The notes under the pieces: generated by a model
Databases searched by the model: none
What the model saw: the letters and a program-made list of their open reading frames with translations, nothing else
What the model was told of the DNA's origin: nothing
From: Flavobacterium sp. W4I14
GTDB lineage: Bacteria; Bacteroidota; Bacteroidia; Sphingobacteriales; Sphingobacteriaceae
NCBI GenBank assembly: GCA_030817875.1
Contig: JAUSZU010000001.1
Span: 4,340,001 to 4,404,000 of the forward strand
Direction: 5' to 3'
Length of the DNA stretch: 64,000 bases
Shown: positions 53,896 through 63,064 of the stretch, in pieces
How the letters are laid out: every line of letters begins with the position of its first letter
How positions within the stretch are numbered: the first letter of the stretch is position 1
Program-made: the position numbers and the translations under genes

Positions 53896-55701
53896 TTAAG
53901 CGAATTGCTTTCCTTTAACTTTACGTTCTTGTTCTGTTAAGAAGATTTTACGTAAACGCATGCTTTGCGGTGTAACCTCGATATACTCATCAGCCTGAAT
54001 ATATTCCATAGCTTCTTCTAAAGAGAATTTAATCGCTGGTGCAATACGGGTATTATCATCAGTACCAGAAGCACGCATGTTGGTTAATGCTTTACCTTTT
54101 ACCACATTTACTACTAAATCGTTATCACGGATGTGCTCACCCATAATCTGACCTTCGTAAACATCAGTTCCCGGATCGATGAAGAAACGACCTCTATCTT
54201 GTAACTTATCGATTGAATAAGCCGTAGTTTGTCCTTTTTCCATTGAAACCAATACACCGTTTAAACGACCAGGAATTGTACCTTTCCAAGGCTCGTAAGC
54301 TTTGAAACGGTGAGCCATAATCGCCTCTCCTGCTGTAGCAGTTAAAACGTTGTTACGTAACCCAATGATACCACGTGCCGGGATTTCAAATTCTAAGTGC
54401 TGTAAATCGCCTTTTGGCTCCATAATTAACAACTCACCTTTACGTTGAGTTACCAATTCGATTACTTTACCAGAAACTTCGCCTGGAACATCAACGATTA
54501 AAGTTTCAATCGGCTCATGTTTTTTACCATCAATTTCTTTAACGATAACCTGAGGCTGACCTACCTGAATCTCATAACCTTCGCGACGCATCGTTTCGAT
54601 CAATACAGATAAATGGAGAATACCACGGCCATAAACCAACCATGCATCAGGAGAAGCTGTTTCAACAACTTTTAAAGCCAAGTTTTTCTCAGTTTCCTTG
54701 ATTAAACGTTCTTTAATACGTTGAGAAGTTACTAACTTACCTTCTTTACCAAAAAATGGAGAGTTGTTAATGGTAAACAACATGTTCATTGTTGGCTCAT
54801 CAATGCTGATAACCGGTAATTGTTCTGGTGCTTCAAAATCAGCGATTGTATCACCAATGTCAAAACCATCAATACCTACAACTGCACAAATATCACCTGA
54901 ACTTACTTCTGTAGTACGGATTTTACCTAAACCTTCGAAAGTATAAAGTTCTTTTACTCTTGATTTAACGATTTTACCATCGCGTTTGATTAAAGTAACC
55001 GGTTGGTTTTCTTTAATTGTACCACGGTGTACACGACCGATTGCGATACGACCAACGAAAGATGAATAATCTAACGAAGTGATCTGCATCTGTAAAGTAC
55101 CCTCGTTAATTGGTGCAGGTGGAATGTTTGCCACAACTGCATCTAACAAAGCGAAAATATCGGTAGTTGGTACTTTCCAGTCTGTACTCATCCATCCTTG
55201 TTTAGATGAACCGTAAATTACTGGGAAATCCAATTGATCTTCAGTTGCTTCAAGGTTAAAGAACAATTCGAAAATCTGCTCATAAACCTCTTCTGGGCGA
55301 CAGTTTTCTTTATCCACTTTGTTTACTACCACAATCGGTTTTAAACCAAGGGCTAGAGCTTTTTGCGTTACGAAACGCGTTTGAGGCATTGCACCTTCAA
55401 AAGCATCGCAAAGTAAAAGTACACCATCTGCCATTTTCAGAACACGCTCTACCTCACCGCCGAAATCCGCGTGACCAGGAGTGTCAATAATGTTAATTTT
55501 TACGTCTTTGTACTGAACCGATACGTTTTTAGATACAATCGTGATGCCACGCTCGCGCTCTAAATCGTTGTTGTCCAATATCAAATCTCCTGTTTGTTCG
55601 TTGTCACGAAAAATAGAACAAGAATGTAAAATCTTATCAACCAAAGTAGTTTTGCCGTGGTCAACGTGTGCTATAATAGCTATATTTCTAATCTTTTGCA
55701 T
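53896..55701 (-). CDS. typA: Ribosome-associated translational GTPase TypA/BipA
   Basis: A 601-residue translation-factor GTPase that binds the ribosome and helps large-subunit assembly and stress adaptation. The G1 motif AHVDHGKTTLVD is at the N-terminus, RERGITIVSKN and IDTPGHADFGGEVER give G2 and G3, and VVNKVDKENCRP gives G4. Domains 2, 3 and 5 and the TypA-specific C-terminal domain follow. The length is typical. It is a single gene with a promoter-like TATCTTTG box 23 bases before the ATG and a strong terminator. Confidence 0.97.
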   Translation of the reverse strand: MQKIRNIAIIAHVDHGKTTLVDKILHSCSIFRDNEQTGDLILDNNDLERERGITIVSKNVSVQYKDVKINIIDTPGHADFGGEVERVLKMADGVLLLCDAFEGAMPQTRFVTQKALALGLKPIVVVNKVDKENCRPEEVYEQIFELFFNLEATEDQLDFPVIYGSSKQGWMSTDWKVPTTDIFALLDAVVANIPPAPINEGTLQMQITSLDYSSFVGRIAIGRVHRGTIKENQPVTLIKRDGKIVKSRVKELYTFEGLGKIRTTEVSSGDICAVVGIDGFDIGDTIADFEAPEQLPVISIDEPTMNMLFTINNSPFFGKEGKLVTSQRIKERLIKETEKNLALKVVETASPDAWLVYGRGILHLSVLIETMRREGYEIQVGQPQVIVKEIDGKKHEPIETLIVDVPGEVSGKVIELVTQRKGELLIMEPKGDLQHLEFEIPARGIIGLRNNVLTATAGEAIMAHRFKAYEPWKGTIPGRLNGVLVSMEKGQTTAYSIDKLQDRGRFFIDPGTDVYEGQIMGEHIRDNDLVVNVVKGKALTNMRASGTDDNTRIAPAIKFSLEEAMEYIQADEYIEVTPQSMRLRKIFLTEQERKVKGKQFA

Positions 55702-55723
55702 AAAATGCGCCTCAAATTTGGCG

Positions 55724-55731
55724 CAAAGATA
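55724..55731 (-). promoter_or_regulatory. Candidate -7 box of typA
   Basis: The minus strand reads TATCTTTG, an exact TAnnTTTG match, giving a leader of about 16 bases. The -33 element is weak. Confidence 0.4.
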
Positions 55732-56027
55732 GTGTTTTGAAATGGATTTTCTACTATATCTCTCACTATTTAATATGATGATAATGTTGTAATTATCTCA
55801 TTTATAATTGGAAAAGAGGATGCAATATTTTTCAAGTTTATTATGCATTTGCCTTTCCGTTGGATTGTTAGAAAATCCTGAACAAGCTTAAACTAAATTT
55901 ACTTTTTGATTCAGTTGTAGAACATGACGAACAGGTTTAACCAGATCCTCCTGTTAAAAGCATAATTTTTATATTAGCAGCAAGGAAATGAATATCATTA
56001 CCTTTACCTGCCTATTAAAATCAACAG
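55732..56027. other. Intergenic region, nothing clear
   Basis: About 300 AT-rich bases between the divergent typA and DUF4180 genes. Apart from the typA -7 box at its left edge and a short AACAGG/CCTGTT hairpin near 55930-55958, I see nothing in it. Confidence 0.5.
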
Positions 56028-56387
56028 ATGAAAATTGAATCACATCCCATAAACAATACCAATATTGCCGAAGTTCTTTCGGAGGAAATAATTATTAATA
56101 ACGCAGAAGACGGAATAGACTTATTGGGAAACCTATACTACCAGGGTTTTGATAAAATTATTGTACACGAACAGAACATTACACCTGCTTTCTTCGACCT
56201 GAAAAACGGAATAGCGGGAGAAATTCTCCAAAAGTTTTCAAACTATCGGGTAAGCCTTGCAATTATTGGCGATTTTAGCCCATATCAAAGCAAAAGCATT
56301 AAAGATTTTATTTACGAAAGCAATAAGGGCAAACACATCAACTTTTTAGGTTCGACAGCTGAGGCCCTAATAAAACTAGCAGGATAA
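56028..56387 (+). CDS. DUF4180 domain protein
   Basis: A 119-residue cytoplasmic protein matching DUF4180: NIAEVLSEEIIINNAEDGID, YQGFDKIIVHEQNITPAFFD, then GIAGEILQKFSNYRVSLAII and FIYESNKGKHINF. The domain fills the protein and has no known activity. It converges on the VOC gene, with 3 bases between their stops. Confidence 0.85.
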   Translation: MKIESHPINNTNIAEVLSEEIIINNAEDGIDLLGNLYYQGFDKIIVHEQNITPAFFDLKNGIAGEILQKFSNYRVSLAIIGDFSPYQSKSIKDFIYESNKGKHINFLGSTAEALIKLAG

Positions 56388-56390
56388 AAT

Positions 56391-56837
56391 TTATACGCTT
56401 AACCAATCCTCATAAGAAATCACACCCAGTTCTGGTTTAGCCGCTCCTTCCAAAATGGCAATAAACTCCAGTGCATGCCCGTCAGGATCATTAAAGTAAA
56501 TAGCCAAAGCGGGCATCCAGGCGAAAACCATTGGTTTGTGATTTCCATTGTTTATAAAATTATAGGGCTTTAGGTTTTTAGATTCGAGAAAGTTAACCGA
56601 TTTATTCAGCACATCTTCAACATTACAACGGAAGGCAAAATGTCTGATATCAATCTCATTTTTTGGCTTTTCCCAGATGCCAAGCATGGCTTCTTTTGGC
56701 TTGCCGATCCAGAAAAAGGCAATTTTGCGCTCTTCTTCATAGTGGCACTGTGTTAAGCCCAAAGTATTACTGTAAAAATCGATCGATCTGGCTAGATCTT
56801 CTACATAAATATGCGTTTCAAACAATCCTTTTATCAT
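56391..56837 (-). CDS. VOC (glyoxalase/dioxygenase) family protein
   Basis: I start at ATG 56835-56837 (MIKGLFETHIYVEDLARSID), where VOC homologues begin; an upstream ATG at 56867 would add ten residues. The 148-residue protein has two beta-alpha-beta modules. Candidate metal residues are His in ETHIYV, Glu in AMLGIWEK, His in IRHFAFRC and Glu in HALEFIAI. The reaction could be isomerase, dioxygenase or fosfomycin-type transfer; no neighbour discriminates between these. Confidence 0.87.
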   Translation of the reverse strand: MIKGLFETHIYVEDLARSIDFYSNTLGLTQCHYEEERKIAFFWIGKPKEAMLGIWEKPKNEIDIRHFAFRCNVEDVLNKSVNFLESKNLKPYNFINNGNHKPMVFAWMPALAIYFNDPDGHALEFIAILEGAAKPELGVISYEDWLSV

Positions 56838-56972
56838 ATAGTGAAGGTAGAGATAAGTTATAGCCACAAAAAATCATGTTTTTCGATACCGCCATCAATA
56901 AAATCGATATCCAGAGCATGATGGGTTACCAAAAACTCAAATGCTGTATTAAAAGTAAATAAGCCGTTTGAA

Positions 56973-57653
56973 ATGAACAAAAAGTTTTTAAAATATGCAG
57001 GCAGATGCAGCATTGCTTTTATCGCATTGATTGGGCTTTATTTTCTAATCGCCTTTTGTTGCTCACGCATTACCATAAACGCCAATCCTTCAAACGCTAA
57101 AGAGGTTGCAATCTACATCATGACGAACGGTGTGCATACTGATATTGTGGTTCCAGCTGTTAGTGCAGAAATGAACTGGACAAAAGAAATCCGTTACCAA
57201 AATACGCTTAAAGCCGATAACACTTATCAATACCTGGCTATGGGCTGGGGCGATAAAAAATTCTACCTCGAAACGCCAGAATTTTCTGACCTTAAACTGA
57301 GCAACGGCTTACGAGCAATCTCTGGACTGAGTACATCTGCCATGCATACCACCTATTACAAAAACATACAGGAAGATACGAGCTGTAGAAAAATCATGAT
57401 CAGCAAAATGCAGTACGAACAACTGATCGATTATATTTTAAATAGCTTCAAAAAAGACGAAACCGGACATTTGATCAAGGTTAAATCAAGCATCCATTAT
57501 GATATTGGCGATGCCTTTTACGAAGCAAAGGGAAGTTACAGCATTTTTAAAACCTGCAATACCTGGGCAAATGCAGCATTAAAAGCTTGCGGACAAAAAA
57601 GCTGTTTGTGGACCATTTTCGACACCGGTATTTTTTTAAAATATCAGCAATAA
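56973..57653 (+). CDS. DUF2459 (TIGR02117) family protein
   Basis: A 226-residue protein with an N-terminal membrane segment (about 12-30) and FCCSRIT after it; a lipoprotein signal is possible. The TIGR02117/DUF2459 pattern is clear: IYIMTNGVHTDIVVPAVS, YLAMGWGDKKFYLETPEF, and a late FKTCNTWANAALKACGQKSC. The His of VHTDIV and Cys of KTCNTW are reminiscent of an NlpC/P60-like papain fold, but this is not proven. It is followed by the MBOAT gene on the same strand. Confidence 0.85.
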   Translation: MNKKFLKYAGRCSIAFIALIGLYFLIAFCCSRITINANPSNAKEVAIYIMTNGVHTDIVVPAVSAEMNWTKEIRYQNTLKADNTYQYLAMGWGDKKFYLETPEFSDLKLSNGLRAISGLSTSAMHTTYYKNIQEDTSCRKIMISKMQYEQLIDYILNSFKKDETGHLIKVKSSIHYDIGDAFYEAKGSYSIFKTCNTWANAALKACGQKSCLWTIFDTGIFLKYQQ

Positions 57654-57783
57654 AAATACCGTGAAATAACTATACAGGTATTTTACACCTTTAAGCAATT
57701 CTGCGTACAAATTTACCCGTCTTATTAATCGGACAGCACAAAGCGTTAATTTTATTCTTAAACGAAGTATTAACCTTAACGCT

Positions 57784-59220
57784 ATGCTGTTCAACTCTTT
57801 TAGCTTTGCTGCTTTTCTGCCCATAGTTTTTATACTGTATTGGGTTCTGGGGAAAGAACGTTTAAGAGCTCAAAATATATTATTGCTGGGTGCCAGCTAT
57901 TTTTTTTATTCTTGTTGGGATTGGCGGTTTATGTTCCTGCTCATTTTTTCCACTTTACTGGATTATTTCACTGGCATAAAAATGATGGAAAGCAAAAATA
58001 ACTGGACTAAAAAATTTTGGTTCTGGCTGAGTATTTCCATTAACCTTGGGTTTTTAGGGATATTTAAATACTATAATTTCTTTGCCGATTCTTTTACCGA
58101 TGCTATTGCAAATTTTGGCCTTCAGGTAAACCCATGGACATTAAAAGTCATTTTACCTGTAGGTATATCATTTTACACTTTTCACGGCCTGTCATACGTA
58201 ATCGATATTTATAGGAACCGTATACCGGCAGAAAAGAACTTTATCGATTATTCATTATTTGTGAGTTTTTTTCCACTACTGGTTGCAGGGCCGATAGAAC
58301 GGGCAACACACCTGCTCCCTCAGATCAAAAAAGAAAGATCTTTTGATTACAGTAAGGCGATTGATGGCTTACGACAGATTTTATGGGGCTTGTTTAAAAA
58401 AATCGTCATTGCCGATCAATGCGCCAATTATGCCAATATGATTTTTAATCATTCTGGAGAATATTCGGGAAGCACTTTATTGCTCGGCGCCATCCTTTTT
58501 GCCTTTCAGATTTATGGCGATTTCTCTGGCTATTCTGATATCGCTTTGGGTACAGCCCGTTTATTTGGGATAGAACTGTTAAGAAACTTTGCCTATCCTT
58601 ATTTCTCCAGGGATATTGCCGAATTCTGGCGCAGGTGGCATATCTCGCTCTCCACCTGGTTCAGAGATTATCTCTACATCCCCTTAGGCGGAAGCAAAGG
58701 CGGAACCTGGACTAAAGTACGGAACACATTTATCATTTTTCTGGTGAGCGGTTTTTGGCATGGGGCCAACTGGACATTCATTATCTGGGGCTTATTAAAT
58801 GCGCTGTACATTATGCCTTCGATTGTTTTTAATACCAACCGTTCGAACCTGGATACGGTTGCGCAAGGAAGAATTTTCCCCAGTTTAAAAGAATTCGCCG
58901 CGATTATATTAACCTTTGGGTTGACGGTTTTCGCCTGGATATTCTTCAGAGCAAATTCTTTGCAGCATGCTTTTAATATGATATCAACCATTGGTTCTGA
59001 ATCGTTTTTCAGCATTCCTCAAATACTACCGATTAAACTATTTTTGTTACTCGCCATGTTTATTTTAATCGAATGGAATGGCAGAATGGAACAATATGCC
59101 ATTGCTAGATTTGCCTTATCGTGGCCAAAACCAATCAGATGGGGCGTTTATTACGGACTTATTCTGATGATATTCTTTTTTGCCGGGGCGGAACAGCAAT
59201 TTATTTACTTCCAATTTTAA
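57784..59220 (+). CDS. MBOAT family O-acyltransferase (AlgI/DltB-like)
   Basis: A 478-residue integral membrane protein with about a dozen hydrophobic segments. Family signatures: VGISFYTFHGLSYVIDIYR, SFFPLLVAGPIERA, DIALGTARLFGI, RRWHISLSTWFRDYLYIPLG and LVSGFWHGANWTFIIWG, whose His is the catalytic residue of MBOAT enzymes. AlgI-type proteins acetylate extracellular polysaccharide together with a periplasmic SGNH-type partner, and such a gene starts 2 bases later. The polymer modified is unknown. Confidence 0.94.
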   Translation: MLFNSFSFAAFLPIVFILYWVLGKERLRAQNILLLGASYFFYSCWDWRFMFLLIFSTLLDYFTGIKMMESKNNWTKKFWFWLSISINLGFLGIFKYYNFFADSFTDAIANFGLQVNPWTLKVILPVGISFYTFHGLSYVIDIYRNRIPAEKNFIDYSLFVSFFPLLVAGPIERATHLLPQIKKERSFDYSKAIDGLRQILWGLFKKIVIADQCANYANMIFNHSGEYSGSTLLLGAILFAFQIYGDFSGYSDIALGTARLFGIELLRNFAYPYFSRDIAEFWRRWHISLSTWFRDYLYIPLGGSKGGTWTKVRNTFIIFLVSGFWHGANWTFIIWGLLNALYIMPSIVFNTNRSNLDTVAQGRIFPSLKEFAAIILTFGLTVFAWIFFRANSLQHAFNMISTIGSESFFSIPQILPIKLFLLLAMFILIEWNGRMEQYAIARFALSWPKPIRWGVYYGLILMIFFFAGAEQQFIYFQF

Positions 59221-59222
59221 CT

Positions 59223-60131
59223 ATGAAAAAATTCATTAAATACATCGCCGTTTTTATATTGCCAATTATGCTTTTGGCTGTTTTTTTCGAAGTTTTGATC
59301 AGACGAATCCCAAACGATTACGAGTATAAAAAAAGTTATCTCGATCAACACGCCAAAGAAGTAAACATTTTATTCCTGGGCAGCTCTCATGTATATTATG
59401 GTATTAATCCAAAATATATTAAATCTAGTTTTAATGCGAGCTACATTTCGCAATCGTTTGATTATGATCTGGAGATCTTAAAAAAATATGATAACCAATG
59501 GACCAACTTAAAATACATCGTTATACCGGTTGATTATTTTTCTTTTTATGGCAGACTAGAAAATGGTTCGGAGGCATGGCGGGCCAAAAATTACCGCATT
59601 TATTACGATATCAATACCGATCATAAAATCTTTAACAGTACTGAAATGTTGAGCAATAAACTCGATATTAATTTAAGCCGACTTTATAGCCATTACCTAA
59701 AAGGAGAAAATCAGATCAGTTGCAGTAACTTAGGATGGGGATCGAGTTACAAAGCGAATAAGCATAAAGATTTAATCATAACCGGTACAAATGCAGCAGT
59801 AAGGCATACGGCTACAGATAATCTGGAATACTCAACTAACCTGCATTTATTGGATGAAATTATCGCCTTTGCAGAGCACAAACATATTAAAGTTGTACTG
59901 TTTACCAGCCCAGCTTACAAATCATATGTATCACATCTAAATATAAATCAGCTGAACACTACGATTTCTACCATAAAGAAACTCAATTCCGCTCATCGCA
60001 CGGTGAGGTATTATAATCTTTTACAGGATAGCTCATTCCATGCGCAGGATTTTTACGATGCCGACCATCTTAACGAAGTTGGTGCAAAGAAATTAAGCTT
60101 AAAAATGAATGTGCTTTTAAGTAAAATATAA
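59223..60131 (+). CDS. SGNH-like partner of the MBOAT acyltransferase
   Basis: I start at ATG 59223, 2 bases after the MBOAT stop; an in-frame ATG at 59121 would overlap that gene and is unlikely. The 302-residue protein has one N-terminal membrane segment and a periplasmic domain. It carries LFLGSSHVYYGI, with the putative nucleophile Ser in GSSH, and DADHLNEVGAKKL, with Asp and His as in SGNH folds. Such proteins work with AlgI/DltB-type MBOATs (compare AlgX, AlgJ, DltD) to place acyl groups on surface polymers. The pairing with 57784 is strong. Confidence 0.82.
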   Translation: MKKFIKYIAVFILPIMLLAVFFEVLIRRIPNDYEYKKSYLDQHAKEVNILFLGSSHVYYGINPKYIKSSFNASYISQSFDYDLEILKKYDNQWTNLKYIVIPVDYFSFYGRLENGSEAWRAKNYRIYYDINTDHKIFNSTEMLSNKLDINLSRLYSHYLKGENQISCSNLGWGSSYKANKHKDLIITGTNAAVRHTATDNLEYSTNLHLLDEIIAFAEHKHIKVVLFTSPAYKSYVSHLNINQLNTTISTIKKLNSAHRTVRYYNLLQDSSFHAQDFYDADHLNEVGAKKLSLKMNVLLSKI

Positions 60132-60135
60132 ATTA

Positions 60136-60954
60136 TTAAACTTCAAATGCCCAATCTAAAAAGGCAGGCATTACACTTTCCCAGGTTGGAACATCGTGTT
60201 TACCACCAACTTTTTCGTAATAAAAAACATTTTCAGGCCGTTTATAACCTTTATTCAGGAGTATTTTAACAACATCAATCGTATCATCTATAGAATCGAT
60301 GATCATATTTTTATTCCGATCAGCCTGCTCATCTTCTGTTCCAGTCATTAACCAGAATTTCATATCGGGCCTGGTAGAAGAACTTTCTAGCTTTGCGTGC
60401 ATAATGCGATCTGCATCAGTATACCCTTCACTCAGGTCTTTTTTTCTCCACCAAAATGCCCCTGAAAAAACACCGATGGTATCAAAAGCAGCAGGATTAT
60501 TCCAGGCAATATCAAAAGCAGACAAACCGCCCAAAGAAAATCCCGCAAAACCTACTTTACCGGTTATCGGCATTGCAATTTTCTTTTTAACAAAAGGCAA
60601 AAGTTCTTTGATCACGAAATCAGTATATAAATCGGCGTTCGCTCCGCGCCCTTTAAAGTCGGGCACACCCGCTACACCATATTCCATTAGTCGGTCTTCT
60701 GATGCTTTAATGGCCACAACAATTAACCTGTGATTTCTTTTGCCATGATGAGCTTCTTCCAAAATCCGGCTAAAATCCATTTTGGCCACATCCTGCCCAT
60801 CATTTAATAGAAGAAGCTCAATTTTTTCATTCCCTAAAATACCTTCGGGTGTATAAATATCTATTTCTACCTCATACTTTAAATAAGCTGAGGGTATTTT
60901 AAAGTTGCTGGTATTAACTTTTACCGATAAAATTGTGGTGTACATCATAATCAA
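60136..60954 (-). CDS. Alpha/beta hydrolase, esterase D-like
   Basis: A 272-residue putative esterase (esterase D/enterochelin esterase superfamily). GFAGFSLGGLSAFD contains the nucleophile Ser140; KFWLMTGTEDEQADR contains a likely acid and GGKHDVPTWE the His. No signal peptide is evident; several Met codons near the N-terminus leave the exact start open. It diverges from a second esterase gene at 61131 and lies in a cluster with ATP-grasp and GCS2 ligase genes, which suggests a shared pathway. Substrate unknown. Confidence 0.85.
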   Translation of the reverse strand: MIMMYTTILSVKVNTSNFKIPSAYLKYEVEIDIYTPEGILGNEKIELLLLNDGQDVAKMDFSRILEEAHHGKRNHRLIVVAIKASEDRLMEYGVAGVPDFKGRGANADLYTDFVIKELLPFVKKKIAMPITGKVGFAGFSLGGLSAFDIAWNNPAAFDTIGVFSGAFWWRKKDLSEGYTDADRIMHAKLESSSTRPDMKFWLMTGTEDEQADRNKNMIIDSIDDTIDVVKILLNKGYKRPENVFYYEKVGGKHDVPTWESVMPAFLDWAFEV

Positions 60955-60993
60955 AATCCCCTATCACATGGCTATCGCCTCAGAATTAGGGTG

Positions 60994-61001
60994 CAAAGGT
61001 A
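60994..61001 (-). promoter_or_regulatory. Candidate -7 box for the minus-strand esterase
   Basis: The minus strand reads TACCTTTG, an exact TAnnTTTG match, about 40 bases before the ATG. No good -33 box is visible. Confidence 0.4.
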
Positions 61002-61130
61002 CAAATCTCCGTAAACTATTAATTATCATGGGTTAATTTTTACAATACACCTTTAATTTGCTTCATTTTACTGCTTAAACAATTCTTTTTGTAGATTTTA
61101 ATTTATACCTTAAATCATTCAATTTTTATT

Positions 61131-61838
61131 ATGGTTAAAGAAGAACATAAGAAATGGTACAGCCCGAATTTAAGTGGCGAAATCGACATGCTCATCTTTG
61201 GTCACGGTGGTATCCCTATCCTACTGTTCCCGACAAGCATGGGTCGATATTTTGAAACCAAGGACTTCAAACTGATAGATTCTGTTGAGGGATTTATCAA
61301 TGAAGGAAAAATTAAGATCTATTGCCCCGATGGCGTTGACAAGTTAAGTTGGTACAACAAAAGTATTCATCCTGCCGACAGGGTTAAAAACCACATCTGG
61401 TACGACAAATATTTATTGGAAGAAGTAGCCCCTCTGGCGAGGCAAGAAACCGGGCACAGCAAAATCATTACAGCTGGCTGTAGTTTCGGAGGCTATCATG
61501 CTGCTAATTTCGCTTTCAGGCATCCCTGGTTGGTTAGCCATATGTTTAGTATGAGCGGGGCTTTCGATATTTCTGGCCAGTTGGATGGTTTTTATAATGA
61601 TGATGTTTATTTCAACAATCCGGTTGATTATCTGCTGAACAATAGTAACCCCGAACTGCATTATATGAAAATTGTTTTGGGTACAACCGATCGCGATATG
61701 TGCAGGCCAGATAATGAACGTTTATCCGATATTTTAAACAAAAAGGGCATCGACCACTGGCTTGATATCAGACAGAATGCAGATCACGATTGGCCCATCT
61801 GGAGAGAAATGTTTCCAGATTATATTGCACAGCTTTAG
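61131..61838 (+). CDS. Alpha/beta hydrolase, esterase family
   Basis: A 235-residue cytoplasmic esterase of a family distinct from its neighbour. TAGCSFGGYHAANFAFR contains Ser118; the N-terminal FGHGGIPILLFPTSMGRY forms the oxyanion region and NADHDWPIW near the end gives the His. It precedes the ATP-grasp gene on the same strand by 102 bases. In such clusters these hydrolases are candidates for releasing or trimming a ligase product, but this is inference from position. Confidence 0.87.
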   Translation: MVKEEHKKWYSPNLSGEIDMLIFGHGGIPILLFPTSMGRYFETKDFKLIDSVEGFINEGKIKIYCPDGVDKLSWYNKSIHPADRVKNHIWYDKYLLEEVAPLARQETGHSKIITAGCSFGGYHAANFAFRHPWLVSHMFSMSGAFDISGQLDGFYNDDVYFNNPVDYLLNNSNPELHYMKIVLGTTDRDMCRPDNERLSDILNKKGIDHWLDIRQNADHDWPIWREMFPDYIAQL

Positions 61839-61940
61839 TTTGGTCCAAAATCGGCAGTCTTAAGTCCCGAGTCGATTTAGGATATAATTATCAAACAATT
61901 AACCGATTAACCAGTTAAACATTTAAACTAAAATTTACCA

Positions 61941-63035
61941 ATGAAGAAAATAGGGATTTTATTTGGACAGGAACGCTCTTTTCCTGAAGCCGTAATCGAA
62001 AGAATTAATCAAAAAGCTGAAAAAGGCATTACCGCCGAAGCTGTTAAAATAGACAAAATATTTCAGAATGTACCATTAGGTTATTCGGTAATCATCGATC
62101 GCATTTCGCAAGATGTACCATTCTACCGCGCATCATTAAAAAATGCCGCCATTACCGGAACTGCCGTAATTAACAACCCATTTTGGTGGAGTGCCGACGA
62201 GAAATTTTTCAATAATGCGCTGGCCGAACAAATTGGTGTACCCGTACCCAAAACTGCCTTAATTCCATCACGGGAGCATCCTACAGGAACCACCGGAGAA
62301 TCTTTCTCTAATTTAACCATGCCTTTAGATTGGGATGCCATTTTTGAATACACTGGTTTTCCGGCCTATATGAAACCCTATGATGGTGGTGGCTGGAGAG
62401 ATGTTTATAAACTTCATGACAAAGAAGATTTTTTTGATAAACATAGTGGCACGCAACAATTGGTGATGCTTTTACAGGAAGAAATCATTTTTGAAGAGTA
62501 TTTCAGGTGTTATTGCATTGGCGGCAAATACGTTCGTATTATGCAGTACGACCCACGGAATCCGCATCACTTGCGTTATGCCACTGAAGGTAAAGCGCCA
62601 GATGCTAAACTGCTTAAAACTGTAGAAGAATACACCCTAAAACTATGCAGGTATTTAGGATACGATTTTAATACGGTAGAATTCGCGGTGCGTGATGGAG
62701 TGCCTATTGCGATCGATTTCTGTAACCCTGCTCCTGATGCTGATATTAAAAGCGTTGGTCAGGAAAATTTTGACTGGGTAGTAGAAACCACAGCAAATTA
62801 TGCCATTGAAAGGGCTAAAGCGCAAAAAGACGGACAGGATAATTTAACCTGGGGCGAATACATTAAATCGTCGGTTGGTGGTAAATCATTAATCGCACAA
62901 GTTCCTACAAAAGTGGCTAAAGCGGCGGCCCCAAAGAAAGCTGCCGTTGCAGAAAAGGCTAAGGCTACACCAAAGAAATCGGCAACAGCAGAAAAAACAC
63001 CAGCAAAACCTAAAAAAGCTGCGCCAAAAAAATAA
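61941..63035 (+). CDS. ATP-grasp ligase with Lys/Ala/Pro-rich C-terminal tail
   Basis: A 364-residue RimK-like ATP-grasp protein, which would join an activated carboxylate to an amine. YMKPYDGGGWRDVYK (Lys145) gives the ATP loop, and NTVEFAVRDG with AIDFCNPAPDAD gives the acidic and Asn metal ligands. After residue 323 comes a tail of about 40 residues of AAPKK, TPKK and AKPKK repeats, like histone H1 or Alba-type tails, not expected in a small-molecule ligase. The GCS2 ligase gene starts 29 bases later, so the two are likely in one operon. Product unknown. Confidence 0.86.
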   Translation: MKKIGILFGQERSFPEAVIERINQKAEKGITAEAVKIDKIFQNVPLGYSVIIDRISQDVPFYRASLKNAAITGTAVINNPFWWSADEKFFNNALAEQIGVPVPKTALIPSREHPTGTTGESFSNLTMPLDWDAIFEYTGFPAYMKPYDGGGWRDVYKLHDKEDFFDKHSGTQQLVMLLQEEIIFEEYFRCYCIGGKYVRIMQYDPRNPHHLRYATEGKAPDAKLLKTVEEYTLKLCRYLGYDFNTVEFAVRDGVPIAIDFCNPAPDADIKSVGQENFDWVVETTANYAIERAKAQKDGQDNLTWGEYIKSSVGGKSLIAQVPTKVAKAAAPKKAAVAEKAKATPKKSATAEKTPAKPKKAAPKK

Positions 63036-63064
63036 TTGGGATTTAAATTTTAATCAATCTAAGG

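Noticed and set aside
56877..56963. Plus-strand ORF of 28 codons between the VOC and DUF2459 genes, and an open minus-strand frame in the same gap
   Set aside because: Very short, no homologue recognised, no promoter; the minus-strand frame lacks a start codon. It could be a remnant but is not supportable.
59121..59222. Longer start for the SGNH-like gene
   Set aside because: It would overlap the MBOAT gene by 100 bases, and the added residues do not resemble a signal; ATG 59223 directly precedes the membrane segment.
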